NCBI GenBank assembly: GCA_017418445.1 | Contig: JAFONM010000019.1 | Location: 1-45,662, forward strand | Reading direction: 5' to 3' | Source: Kiritimatiellia bacterium | Lineage (GTDB): Bacteria > Verrucomicrobiota > Kiritimatiellia > RFP12 > UBA1067 | Length of the DNA stretch: 45,662 nucleotides | The notes under the pieces: model-generated | What the model was told of the DNA's origin: nothing | Databases searched by the model: none | Seen by the model: only the letters and a program-made list of their open reading frames with translations | Program-made: the position numbers and the translations under genes | Shown here: piece after piece, positions 19,152 through 27,436 of the stretch | Numbering within the stretch: the stretch's first letter is position 1 | Layout of the letters: every line of letters starts with the position of its first letter

Positions 19152-20357
19152 TCATTCTACGGGTATGTCGTATTCATCGTCCTCGACATCCGGGATTGCG
19201 TCTATGTCCGCGTCGGGGTTGTTGTTCCTCGGATCGCCCTCGGGGAAGTCGGGGATTTCATCTATGTCCGCATCAGACCTGACTGCCGGCTTCTTCGGTT
19301 TCTTCTTGGACGCGGGCCTGGTCTCCTCGTCGTCGTAGAAGCGAAGCGTGCCGTCGGTCTGGACGACGGGTTTCGCTCCATATTCGGATTTCGTCGGCTT
19401 TACGGGGTGCACTGCCAGCGGATCGGCGGGGGCGGCATCCTCGTGCTTGACGGCCGCACGTTCGGCAGCGGCCTGCTCTGCCTTCTTCGCGCGTGCTTCG
19501 GCCTCGCGAAGCTTCGCCTCGAGAGCCATGTTGGCGGCTTCTATACGACGAATCTCCGAAAGGGCCTTTTCCTCGGCGATCCGGGCGTTCGCCTCCGCTT
19601 CTTTCGACTTCCTGTTTGCCTCTTCGATTTCCCGGTCGGCCTTTGCGCGGGCTTCGGGCGAATACGCGTCGGGATATAGTTTCCGGCGTTGAAGGTCGAT
19701 CTCCTTTTCCTTCAGGCGTTTGGACTCCTCTGCGATCTTCGCTTCGCGTTCCTTGAGTTTTTTGTCCTGCATTCGCTGTGCTTCGGCCTGCTCCTTGAGT
19801 TTCTTTTCCAGCGCCGTCTTCTCGTCGTCGCTCATCCTGGGACCGTTTTCGGCGCGTGCCTTTGCCTCGGCGGCGGCCTGTTCCGCAAGTTTCTTTTCAA
19901 GTTCAAGCTGATGGAGCTTCACCTGAAGGGCCAGGTTCTGTTTCTGTATCTCGGCGTCTATAGTCGAAGGGGCAGGAGTCTGGGGAGCGGAATTACGGTT
20001 GGAGAGTTCTCGCATCAGCTGCTCGTTCATCTTGGCGGACTGTTCGAGCATCTGACGCTGTATGGCGGCGTTGGACTCCGACAGTGCCTTCAGCGCCCCG
20101 TCATTGCCCACGTTTCCGTTGTTGAGGCCGAGAATTATGAACATGAACACAGCGATGACTATGGTCATGACGATGGTGAAGAATATGCAGACCGTCATCA
20201 GTCGCTTGTGAGCCTTGGCCTGTTCAGCATCCACATATTGCTGGAATGCCTTGAGGACCGGAAAATCGTCCATGACGTCGCCGTATATGCTTACGGCGCC
20301 TGTCTGTTGCTCCGGGATTGTCCCATTGACATTATTCATGTTATCCGTATTGTTCAT
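19152..20357 (-). CDS. unknown membrane-anchored coiled-coil protein with acidic C-terminal repeat
   Basis: No family recognised. The 401-residue protein has a polar 50-residue N-terminus, one membrane helix at about 53-78 (preceded by AHKRL, so the N-terminus is probably inside), a Gln/Asn-rich linker, and a long Lys/Glu/Ala-rich region from about 135 to 305 predicted to be a coiled coil. The tail holds a twofold repeat, DADIDEIPD and DADIDAIPD, in a strongly acidic context. Its coding strand is less GC-rich than the neighbours. Upstream, 20358-20450 is AT-rich and has TTGACA at 20423-20418 on this strand but no good -10, and an inverted repeat CATAAT/ATTATG at 20404-20419. It may be a structural or envelope-spanning factor. 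Confidence 0.75.
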   Translation of the reverse strand: MNNTDNMNNVNGTIPEQQTGAVSIYGDVMDDFPVLKAFQQYVDAEQAKAHKRLMTVCIFFTIVMTIVIAVFMFIILGLNNGNVGNDGALKALSESNAAIQRQMLEQSAKMNEQLMRELSNRNSAPQTPAPSTIDAEIQKQNLALQVKLHQLELEKKLAEQAAAEAKARAENGPRMSDDEKTALEKKLKEQAEAQRMQDKKLKEREAKIAEESKRLKEKEIDLQRRKLYPDAYSPEARAKADREIEEANRKSKEAEANARIAEEKALSEIRRIEAANMALEAKLREAEARAKKAEQAAAERAAVKHEDAAPADPLAVHPVKPTKSEYGAKPVVQTDGTLRFYDDEETRPASKKKPKKPAVRSDADIDEIPDFPEGDPRNNNPDADIDAIPDVEDDEYDIPVE

Positions 20358-20450
20358 AATTTACCAAAATATCTAGATTTAAATTGATTTAGTCGCTATT
20401 GCGCATAATATGGATTATGTCAACTACGATTATTACACTTTATGCCCTGT

Positions 20451-21572
20451 TTATTCGGTAAATACATACCAATTGAATATCAAGTCGGAAGTCAAAAGTT
20501 TCTTGAACTCGTACAACTTCTCGAGTTTCGTATCTTCGGGCGCATAGAAAAATGCAGTGTATGTCTTTTCGGCGATAGGTTTGGCAATCCTGGCGGCTTC
20601 CTCCGGTGACGACGCAGGATGATCCTTGACGATGAGTTTGGGGTCTATGGATTTCTCGTCGGACCAGTCCTCGATTATCTCGGTGACTACGAACGTGCCG
20701 TTGGTCGAAAAATGGATTTCCGGAGGCTGTGCGAGACGTTCCTTGCGATCGCGCCATTTCTCCATCGGAACGAACGCCCGGTAGAAGAATTGTCCGTCCT
20801 TGAATCCGTTCATCTTGACGCGCGAGGAATCGATCATGGTCATTGCCGTCGCGGCGACGACGGCTTCCTTGAGAGAAAGATCCTTTGAGAAATCGGGGAG
20901 AACGTCGAGTTCGGAATCGAAGGAACCGTCCTTGAGCGCCCTCAGTCTCTCGCCGAAGGTGCCGGGTTCGACCTTGAGGTCGAAGGGCTTTACGGAAGTC
21001 CTGCCGTTCCATGTCAGGGTGAAAGTATGCCGCTCCCCTTCCTTCGTGTCGCATGTCGGAACGAACCTGCCGTATGTCGGGGACTGGTCGAGCGAGGCGT
21101 CGAACTGGAGAATTGACTGAGGACAGTTGTAGAGCGCGAAAAATGCGCACGGGGAATTCGTATGCGCCTCGGGGACGCCCGACGAATCGCGCCGACCGCC
21201 GCTGTAGACGATGGACGGGAAAGGAGCGTTGTCGACATCCTTCATGAAGTTCGTCAGCGCAGGTTCGATTGCAAGGAACTCCCCTACCGGCCAAAACCTG
21301 CAATTCCTGGAATCGAAATCGCGTCCGCGTGGAATTCCAGCCCTGTCTAGCGCCGAAACGAGATCGGCGATCGAATCTTCAGTCTCGAAGAGAGCTTCGT
21401 AGTCGTTGTCGGAGTCGGGACCGACGAAAAGGAATTCGACCTTGTCGACCTCCCTTAGACCCGTTGTCTTCACATTGAATGTTACGGAGTGCCGTGCGGC
21501 ATCCACGATGGGCGCCGCAGCAAGTACGGCGGCGACGGACGCCGCGAATGTCGTTACGAGCACCCTTTTCAT
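20451..21572 (-). CDS. unknown secreted protein
   Basis: The protein of 373 residues has a clear signal peptide (MKRVLVTTFAASVAAVLAAAPIVDA, residues 1-25) and a probable mature start at about ARHSV. The rest is a soluble mixed-strand protein without a motif I know. The ATG at 21572 is preferred over one 6 bases upstream because GGAGGA then lies at a normal distance and the start overlaps the aminotransferase stop by ATGA. It is the last gene of the minus-strand operon from nnrD. Function unknown. Confidence 0.75.
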   Translation of the reverse strand: MKRVLVTTFAASVAAVLAAAPIVDAARHSVTFNVKTTGLREVDKVEFLFVGPDSDNDYEALFETEDSIADLVSALDRAGIPRGRDFDSRNCRFWPVGEFLAIEPALTNFMKDVDNAPFPSIVYSGGRRDSSGVPEAHTNSPCAFFALYNCPQSILQFDASLDQSPTYGRFVPTCDTKEGERHTFTLTWNGRTSVKPFDLKVEPGTFGERLRALKDGSFDSELDVLPDFSKDLSLKEAVVAATAMTMIDSSRVKMNGFKDGQFFYRAFVPMEKWRDRKERLAQPPEIHFSTNGTFVVTEIIEDWSDEKSIDPKLIVKDHPASSPEEAARIAKPIAEKTYTAFFYAPEDTKLEKLYEFKKLLTSDLIFNWYVFTE

Positions 21573-22771
21573 CTGCATTCCTCCGCTGCACGTTTGAATC
21601 CTTCTGCGCTCCTTGCTATGATCTTCTCGTCAACCGCGCAGCTGAGACGGATGTGTCCCGCCCTTCCGAAACCCGATCCGGGAACGGCCAGGATCCGTTC
21701 CTTGAGGAGCGCGTCGACGAACCTGGCGTCGTCCCCTCCCGGAGCCTTCGGGAAGAAATAGAATGCGCCGCGCGGCATGACGAATTCGATGCCCGCGTCG
21801 GAAAGGACTTTCGCCATCAGATCGTGCCTGCGCTTGTATATGCCGATGTCGACCGTCTCGTTGCAGATTGCGGCGGCCAGTTTCTGGCCTACGACCGGGG
21901 CATTTACGTAGCCGAGAGTGCGGTTGACGAGGATGAGGGTGGAAATCAGCGCGCCTCCGTCGAGCTTCGACAGCTCTGGACTGACGACGATGTATCCGAC
22001 GCGCTCGCCGGCGAGCGAGAGGGACTTCGAAAAGCTGCCGAGGACGACGGCAAACCTGGTGAGCGGGAGGACCGGCGGAACTTCGGCGCCGTCGTACGCG
22101 AAGGCCCGGTAGGGTTCGTCGGAGAGGATATAGAGCGGACGCCCCCCTTCTCCACGCGACCTGTTGACGTCTTCAACGAGCGAGGCCAGCTTCCTCAGTT
22201 CGTCGATGGAATAGATCTGGCCGGTGGGATTGTTCGGAGAGTTGATCAGTATCGCACGGGTCTTCGGAGTGACGGCCGCGGCGATCGCTTCGAGATCGAG
22301 CGTGAAGTCTTCGTGTGTGGGAACCGGCTTCAGGACGCCGCCGAAGTGTCCGCAGTAGTTGCCGTATTCGACGAAGTACGGACTTGGCACTATCACCTCG
22401 TCGCCGGCATCGATCGTAGCCCTGAAGAAGCATACCAGGGCGCTTGCCGCGCCGACAGTCATCACGATGTCGTCGGCGCCCACTTCCACCTTCTGCTGAG
22501 ACGTGAGCATCTTCGCCATCGCCGCTCGAACGGCCGGGATGCCGGCGTTCGGACAATAGCCGAGCCCGAGCGGCTTCATCGCGTCATCCGCGATCCTGTG
22601 GAGAACGGCGCGCGCCGCCTCGGGCGGCGGGACGTCCGGATTCCCCAGCGAGAAGTCGCATACGGCGTCCTCTCCGTATTTCGCCTTGAGCTCGATGCCC
22701 TTTTCGAACATCTTTCTTATGAAGCTCGCCTTGCCGGCCGCTTCCATGAATGGCTTAGTTACTGTCTGCAT
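21569..22771 (-). CDS. PLP-dependent class I/II aminotransferase
   Basis: A fold-type I aminotransferase of 400 residues. Seen are DFSLGNPDVPPP, the YCPNAGIPAVRAAMA region, INSPNNPTGQIYS (substrate and PLP contacts), ILSDEPYRAFAYDG and the Schiff-base Lys249 in GSFSKSLSLAGERVGY; the carboxylate-binding Arg follows in HIRLSCA. It resembles aspartate/tyrosine aminotransferases that act on amino acid precursors. The position 19 bases after nadA in the same operon suggests aspartate supply for quinolinate, but the substrate is unproven. Confidence 0.9.
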   Translation of the reverse strand: MQTVTKPFMEAAGKASFIRKMFEKGIELKAKYGEDAVCDFSLGNPDVPPPEAARAVLHRIADDAMKPLGLGYCPNAGIPAVRAAMAKMLTSQQKVEVGADDIVMTVGAASALVCFFRATIDAGDEVIVPSPYFVEYGNYCGHFGGVLKPVPTHEDFTLDLEAIAAAVTPKTRAILINSPNNPTGQIYSIDELRKLASLVEDVNRSRGEGGRPLYILSDEPYRAFAYDGAEVPPVLPLTRFAVVLGSFSKSLSLAGERVGYIVVSPELSKLDGGALISTLILVNRTLGYVNAPVVGQKLAAAICNETVDIGIYKRRHDLMAKVLSDAGIEFVMPRGAFYFFPKAPGGDDARFVDALLKERILAVPGSGFGRAGHIRLSCAVDEKIIARSAEGFKRAAEECR

Positions 22772-22790
22772 TTTACTGGTTCCGTTGAAA

Positions 22791-23693
22791 TCACCTTATC
22801 GCGAGCATCGCCTCGATCGCCCTGCGGGCGCGGACCGCTATGCCCTCTGGAACGACGACACGGGTCTTCATCTCGCGCAGGGATTCGGCGAGATTCTCGA
22901 GAGTCGTCTTCTTCATGTTGGGACAGACAAGGCTTTCCGACACCGGTATGAAAGTCTTGTCGGGATTCTCGGTCTTCAGGCGGTGGAGTATTCCGACCTC
23001 CGTCCCTACGAGTATCGTCCTTGCGGAAGACTCTCGTGCGTAGCGGCACATCCCCCCGGTCGAAAGCCGTTCGTCGGCGGCGTCGCGGACATCCTTCGGA
23101 CATTCCGGATGCACCAGGACGGGTGCGCCGGGATGCGCCTTTCTCGCGTCGGCGATCGCCTTCGCGGTAAGCCGTGCGTGCGTCGGACAGTATCCCGGCC
23201 AGAGGAGATAGGTCCTTCCCTCTCCTTCGGCTATGTGTCCGCCGAGGTGCTGGTCCGGAACGAATATCACCTCGCGATCGCGCGGAACCGTCGCCATGAC
23301 CCTTTCGGCGTTGCCGCTCGTTACGCACAGATCGCACTCGGCCTTGACCTCTGCAGTCGAATTCACGTAGCAGACGGCCATGGCACCGGGGTGCTTCGCC
23401 TTGAAGGCGCGTAGCTGTTCGCCCGTGATCATGTCGGCCATAGGACAGCCGGCGGTCGGATCTGGAATAAGGACCGTCTTTGTCGGATTGAGTATCGCGG
23501 CCGTCTCGGCCATGAAATAGACTCCGCAGAAAACAATGACGTCCGCCTCCACTGTTGCGGCCCGGCGGGCGAGCTCGAGGGAATCGCCGGTGTAGTCGGC
23601 GACATCCTGGACCTCTCCGCGCTGATAGTTGTGGGCGAGGATCACGGCCCCCCGCTCCTTCCTGAGTTTCCTTATCTCTTCGACGATTTCCAT
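22791..23693 (-). CDS. nadA: quinolinate synthase A
   Basis: NadA condenses iminoaspartate with dihydroxyacetone phosphate to quinolinate in NAD synthesis, using an oxygen-sensitive 4Fe-4S cluster. Three cluster Cys are visible at the family positions: Cys83 (TAGCPMAD), Cys169 (WPGYCPTH) and Cys257 (LVCPNMK). Other signatures are LAHNYQRGEVQDVADYTGDS and FVPDQHLGGHIA. The 300-residue length is typical. No nadB or nadC is in view, so the iminoaspartate source is elsewhere; some anaerobes use an aspartate dehydrogenase instead. The gene starts 4 bases after plsC ends. Confidence 0.97.
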   Translation of the reverse strand: MEIVEEIRKLRKERGAVILAHNYQRGEVQDVADYTGDSLELARRAATVEADVIVFCGVYFMAETAAILNPTKTVLIPDPTAGCPMADMITGEQLRAFKAKHPGAMAVCYVNSTAEVKAECDLCVTSGNAERVMATVPRDREVIFVPDQHLGGHIAEGEGRTYLLWPGYCPTHARLTAKAIADARKAHPGAPVLVHPECPKDVRDAADERLSTGGMCRYARESSARTILVGTEVGILHRLKTENPDKTFIPVSESLVCPNMKKTTLENLAESLREMKTRVVVPEGIAVRARRAIEAMLAIR

Positions 23694-23697
23694 CAGG

Positions 23698-24537
23698 TCA
23701 CCTCTCGACGGGAAGTCCCCACTCCTCGAGCCTGGTCGCCATCCAATCGAATGTCTTCTCGTGCATCGCGCGCGACTTTTCGCAGGGAATCACGGGACCG
23801 CACGCGCAGCGGATGTCGTATGAAGTGTCGACCGGGCCGAAGTCCTTGAAGAAGTGCTTCAGAAAGCCCTTCTCGCGCGTCAGCTGGCAGCGCGTGTCCA
23901 CGACCAGCGGGACTATCGGGCACCCAGCCTTTTCCGCGATCTTCGCGCCTATCGAGGAGAATCTCGCGCGGCTGAAGACGGCCTGTCGAGTTCCCTGCGG
24001 AAAGATGAGGAAGCTGTTCCCTGCCTTTATTCGCTCGGTGCATATGCGAAGCATGTTCATCAGGTCCTCTCTCGGCGACTTGCGGTCGATAGGCACGAGG
24101 CCCATGTTGGCCGCAGCCTTCGCGAGGAAAGGCAGGTGCAGGAGCGAGCGCTTCGCAACGATGTTGAACGGTCCGAACGGGAGAATCGCGGGCGGGAACA
24201 GGATTGTCTCCGTCGTTGACATGTGGTTGCAGAGATAGACCACCGGACCGTCGTGTTTCTTTCTGTTCAGCCAGCCCTCGAAATGGACGTTCATGCCAAG
24301 CCGCTCCGCGCACGTCACCACGGAGAAGCAGAACCCCGCCCAATTCTGCGTGGTGAGCTTCCCCAGGGGTTCGTAAAGCGCACACATGGGGAACACGCGC
24401 GAAACGTGGAGCGAATAGACGAGAGTGGTCCACCAGCTCTTCCTGGCGCGTTTCGGCGCGCGATGGTCCTGGGCGGTGTCGTAACCGCCAGTCGTCAGGA
24501 GTGATTCCTGGAACTCGGATAGCGTCGTCTTCGTCAT
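23698..24537 (-). CDS. PlsC-like 1-acylglycerol-phosphate acyltransferase, divergent catalytic motif
   Basis: A 279-residue membrane-associated acyltransferase. Block I is NHMSTTE: His105 and Glu110 form H-x4-E where the family nearly always has H-x4-D. Block III is FPQGTR (179-184) where FPEGTR is usual, and block IV is CPIVPLVV. The N-terminal 75 residues include a hydrophobic stretch. Members add a second acyl chain to lysophosphatidic acid or act on other lipid acceptors. The start overlaps the preceding stop by ATGA. Because two motif residues differ, the acceptor or donor may be unusual. Confidence 0.85.
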   Translation of the reverse strand: MTKTTLSEFQESLLTTGGYDTAQDHRAPKRARKSWWTTLVYSLHVSRVFPMCALYEPLGKLTTQNWAGFCFSVVTCAERLGMNVHFEGWLNRKKHDGPVVYLCNHMSTTETILFPPAILPFGPFNIVAKRSLLHLPFLAKAAANMGLVPIDRKSPREDLMNMLRICTERIKAGNSFLIFPQGTRQAVFSRARFSSIGAKIAEKAGCPIVPLVVDTRCQLTREKGFLKHFFKDFGPVDTSYDIRCACGPVIPCEKSRAMHEKTFDWMATRLEEWGLPVER

Positions 24538-25403
24538 TCTTCCGCCGGTTCTGATTCTTCCGCCGATTCTGCCTTTTCGCCGTTCTCGGCCGCCTTGGCG
24601 CGGTTCTCGGCCATGCGCCTTTCAATGTCGGCCGCAAGATTCTTGAGACGCTCCTTGTATTCCTCCCGTTCGGCCGCGCGTTCCTCCTCGCGTCGCGCTT
24701 CCTCCTCGGCCCGCTGCTTCCGGTCTTCCTCGCGCTGACGCCTGGCCTCCTCAAGCGCCTTTTCGCGGGCCTCGCGATCCTCTGCCGCCTGCCTGGCGGC
24801 CTCGGCCTCCCTTTCTCTGCGCATCTGGCGAAGGGAACGCATGGAGTGCGGCGCGTCGCTGTCGGGCTGGGTTCTGACGCGCGACAGGAGCGGACTCCTT
24901 GCGGACGCCTGCCTGTCTTGCGCGACCGCGCTCCCTTTCGCATTCGGCGCCTGACCCTTGCCGCCCTCCTTGCCGATCACGACTTCAATCTCGACTCCGT
25001 CCTTTTCGAAAGTGACGGTCTTGGCGTCCGGATCGGCATCCTTGACCAGCCATCCGTCTTCGCGCGAACCGACGCTGACGTAATGGTTGCGAGGGGCCTT
25101 GGGATCGGTGGTGTCAGTAAAGCCAATCCATATCGTCCGCGTGGAATCGACGACAAGAGCGGTGGCATTGACGGATTTCTGCAACTGCTCCTGCTGCTCG
25201 GTGAGCGGGATTTCGCCTTCGCCGGCGGCCGCGTCCGTTTCGGCCCTCGATGCGGTCGGGCTGGCGGTGGGATCGAAGCCCTCCGGCGGTCTGCCGAATG
25301 GAGCACGGTCGATGATCGGCTGGTAGAGTTCGAACGGCCGCTTCTCGGCCGACGAAACTGCGGCCGCCGCTGTTGCGACGAGTATGGCGAATAAATGCTT
25401 CAT
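24534..25403 (-). CDS. secreted protein with central GspC/PilP-like strand domain and coiled-coil tail (unknown)
   Basis: The 289-residue protein has a signal peptide (MKHLFAILVATAAAAVSSA), a Pro/Ala-rich stretch, a short beta domain at about 85-145 (REDGWLVKDADPDAKTVTFE, then a VEIEVVIG strand), and a final 100 residues rich in Arg, Glu and Ala that should form a coiled coil. The beta domain resembles the small domains of GspC or PilP ('v..v....v.l..dg..'), but this is weak. The start is fixed by an ATGA overlap with the DUF1343 gene; no Shine-Dalgarno sequence is visible, so translation probably relies on coupling. Function unknown. Confidence 0.72.
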   Translation of the reverse strand: MKHLFAILVATAAAAVSSAEKRPFELYQPIIDRAPFGRPPEGFDPTASPTASRAETDAAAGEGEIPLTEQQEQLQKSVNATALVVDSTRTIWIGFTDTTDPKAPRNHYVSVGSREDGWLVKDADPDAKTVTFEKDGVEIEVVIGKEGGKGQAPNAKGSAVAQDRQASARSPLLSRVRTQPDSDAPHSMRSLRQMRREREAEAARQAAEDREAREKALEEARRQREEDRKQRAEEEARREEERAAEREEYKERLKNLAADIERRMAENRAKAAENGEKAESAEESEPAEE

Positions 25404-26506
25404 TTGGAGTAGAGGTCCACTTTCGTCTTGAGGAATTCGTCCTGACCCTCGATCCAGCTCTGGAACATCGTTCCAAGCTCCCCGCTTCTTATCGTGTCGC
25501 GAATTTCCGTCGAGCCGAAGAGCTTGTCCATCCATTCGGGCCTGCCTCCGACAGTGACCTTCTGGCCGTGATGCTGGAGCAGCGCGGTGAAGAGGAGAAC
25601 TCCTGCGGTGACGGGATAGTAGCCGACGGGACGCGATATGGAGAAGAGGATTCCGTTGAGCGTAAAACCCTTGTAGCGTCCGCCCTGTGGAGAATAGCGG
25701 TACGGACGCATCTCTACGCCGCACGTGTCCATCCCCGTCTTGAGGTCGTCCATTACGCCCTTCACGTCCAGCCACGGCGCGCCCAGGATGCGAAACGCCA
25801 GCGGTCCCTCCCTGTCGCAGTCGAGCGCCGGATACGCCTCGGTGAAAACCGTCATGGGATATGCGACGGCGCAGTCCCAGCTCCTTATCGAGGGACTCGG
25901 CGGAAGGAAGTTCGGCCAGGGATCGTGGTTCCTGTGGCTCCAGTTTGCGAGCTTGACTACCGAGAGGTCGAGATCCAGCTCCTCCGCGGTGCGGATCCAT
26001 ACGGCGCATTCGCCCGGCGTCATGCCGTGGCAGAAGGGAACGTTGATAGGCGCCACGAAGCTGGCGAACGCCGGCTTCCTCATAGGTCCGTCGAGCACGC
26101 TCCCCATGGGAACCTGACGGTCGAGGACCGTAACGGGTATTCCGAACTCGGCGCAGGCCTCGAGCATGTACTTGAGCGTCGCGAGATACGTGTAGCACCT
26201 TACGCCGATGTCGCACAGGTCAATGACCATGCGCCCGATTCCGTCGAGCATTTCCTTCGTAGGCCTGCGGTATTCGCCGTACAGGGAATGGATTGGAAGG
26301 TTCCAATAGGGATGCCACGCGTTCGGCGTCTTCTCTCCGGCCGCCGCCGTGCCGAAGAATCCGTGCTCTGCGCTGTAGAGCGCCTTCAGCCTGCCCGGGA
26401 AGTACTGAACGATCCTGCGCGTCGTGCTCGTCGCCTGCATGGTCAGCAATCCGAGCGGTTCGTTCGTCTCGGCCAGACGCACCTTGAGTTCCTCGTAGTT
26501 CACCAT
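25400..26506 (-). CDS. DUF1343 (NamZ, GH171-like exo-beta-N-acetylmuramidase) family protein
   Basis: The family was characterised as NamZ, which releases N-acetylmuramic acid from the non-reducing end of peptidoglycan fragments. Family motifs seen in order are SAEHGFFGTAAAGE, DLCDIGVRCYTYLATL, VLDRQVPMGSVLDGP (usual 'DRPNPigG'), FCHGMTPGE and a C-terminal half with YPVTAGVLLFTALLQHH. The 368-residue length fits. No signal peptide is seen at the N-terminus (MVNYEELKVRL), so the enzyme appears cytoplasmic and may recycle internalised muropeptides. GGAGGG lies 9 bases before the ATG, 25 bases after nnrD. Confidence 0.85.
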   Translation of the reverse strand: MVNYEELKVRLAETNEPLGLLTMQATSTTRRIVQYFPGRLKALYSAEHGFFGTAAAGEKTPNAWHPYWNLPIHSLYGEYRRPTKEMLDGIGRMVIDLCDIGVRCYTYLATLKYMLEACAEFGIPVTVLDRQVPMGSVLDGPMRKPAFASFVAPINVPFCHGMTPGECAVWIRTAEELDLDLSVVKLANWSHRNHDPWPNFLPPSPSIRSWDCAVAYPMTVFTEAYPALDCDREGPLAFRILGAPWLDVKGVMDDLKTGMDTCGVEMRPYRYSPQGGRYKGFTLNGILFSISRPVGYYPVTAGVLLFTALLQHHGQKVTVGGRPEWMDKLFGSTEIRDTIRSGELGTMFQSWIEGQDEFLKTKVDLYSK

Positions 26507-26531
26507 GGTTGCATTCCCTCCGGCAGAAATC

Positions 26532-27371
26532 CTACTTGTCGAACATAACTCTCAGCGATCCCATCGCCGCGGCGACATTCGCAAGCGACGGATCGAGACC
26601 GTCGGCCACGACCTTGTCTCCCGCGGCGCCGTGAAGCCATACCGAAGAGGCGGCCGCAATGAACGCATCGTCCTTGATATAGGCCCATCTCGCCCCGAGA
26701 GCCCCGGAGAGGAGGTCGCCCATCCCTCCAAGGGCCATGAACGGATTCCCGGTGGCATTCTCGTACGCCCTCGTGCCGTCGGCGGACACAACGAGCGTTC
26801 GGCATCCCTTGAGGACAACGGTGGCGCCGTAGCGGGCGGCGATCTCGTGCGCCGCATCGGACCTCGCCGCGCGCACTTTATCGGGTGTCGACCCGAGGAG
26901 CCTTGCCGCCTCCCCTTCGTGCGGCGTGAGGACGACGTCGCGCCCGGCGAACGGGGCCTTCTTGCTGCGCTTCGAAGCATACCAGCGGGCCAGGACGTTC
27001 AGTGCGTCCGCGTCTACGACGAATCTTTCGGTGCTTCCGGAAAGAAGCCTTGAAAGAAGCAGGTCCGTGTCGAGCGAGACGCCGAGACCCATTCCGACAA
27101 CGGTCACGTCCGCACGAGGAGGAACGCATGTCGGCGAAAGGTCGGTAAACGTCGCCTCTGGAACGAGCACGGCGGCCGCGAAGTGGGACGCCTGGGGCAC
27201 GACAAGCTGCACAAGTCCGGCGCCCGCGGCGCGTGCGCCGGACGCCGAGATCACGGGCGCATGCGGATATGCGGCGGAACCTCCTACGACGGTAACCGTC
27301 CCGACGGACCTCTTGTTCGCGTCGAGAGGCCTCGCACGGAATCCGCAGGCCAGCTCTTTGGGTATGGTCAT
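26532..27371 (-). CDS. nnrD: ADP-dependent (S)-NAD(P)H-hydrate dehydratase
   Basis: NnrD repairs hydrated NAD(P)H. The 279-residue ribokinase-fold protein has the N-terminal VTVVGGSAAYPHAPVISA, the VLTPHEGEAARLL strand-turn, VLKGCRTLV and the nucleotide site NPFMALGGMGDLLSGALGA with the conserved Asp of GxGD. It lacks the N-terminal NnrE epimerase domain often fused to it. Two ATGs are possible, 27377 and 27371; the -10 box abuts the first, which would put the transcription start at the second, so 27371 is preferred. It heads a seven-gene operon. Confidence 0.92.
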   Translation of the reverse strand: MTIPKELACGFRARPLDANKRSVGTVTVVGGSAAYPHAPVISASGARAAGAGLVQLVVPQASHFAAAVLVPEATFTDLSPTCVPPRADVTVVGMGLGVSLDTDLLLSRLLSGSTERFVVDADALNVLARWYASKRSKKAPFAGRDVVLTPHEGEAARLLGSTPDKVRAARSDAAHEIAARYGATVVLKGCRTLVVSADGTRAYENATGNPFMALGGMGDLLSGALGARWAYIKDDAFIAAASSVWLHGAAGDKVVADGLDPSLANVAAAMGSLRVMFDK

Positions 27372-27377
27372 GCCCAT

Positions 27378-27386
27378 ATTATACCA
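27378..27386 (-). promoter_or_regulatory. nnrD operon promoter (extended -10, leaderless)
   Basis: On the minus strand TGG (27386-27384) precedes TATAAT (27383-27378), with TTTGGTATAATA as in the other members. A -35-like TCGCAC lies 18 bases upstream (27407-27402). A normal start 6-7 bases after the box falls on the A of ATG 27371 or next to it. Confidence 0.75.
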
Positions 27387-27436
27387 AATATCATCGCTTT
27401 GGTGCGATGAAAGGTGCTATCTGCAGGACGGTGCCG

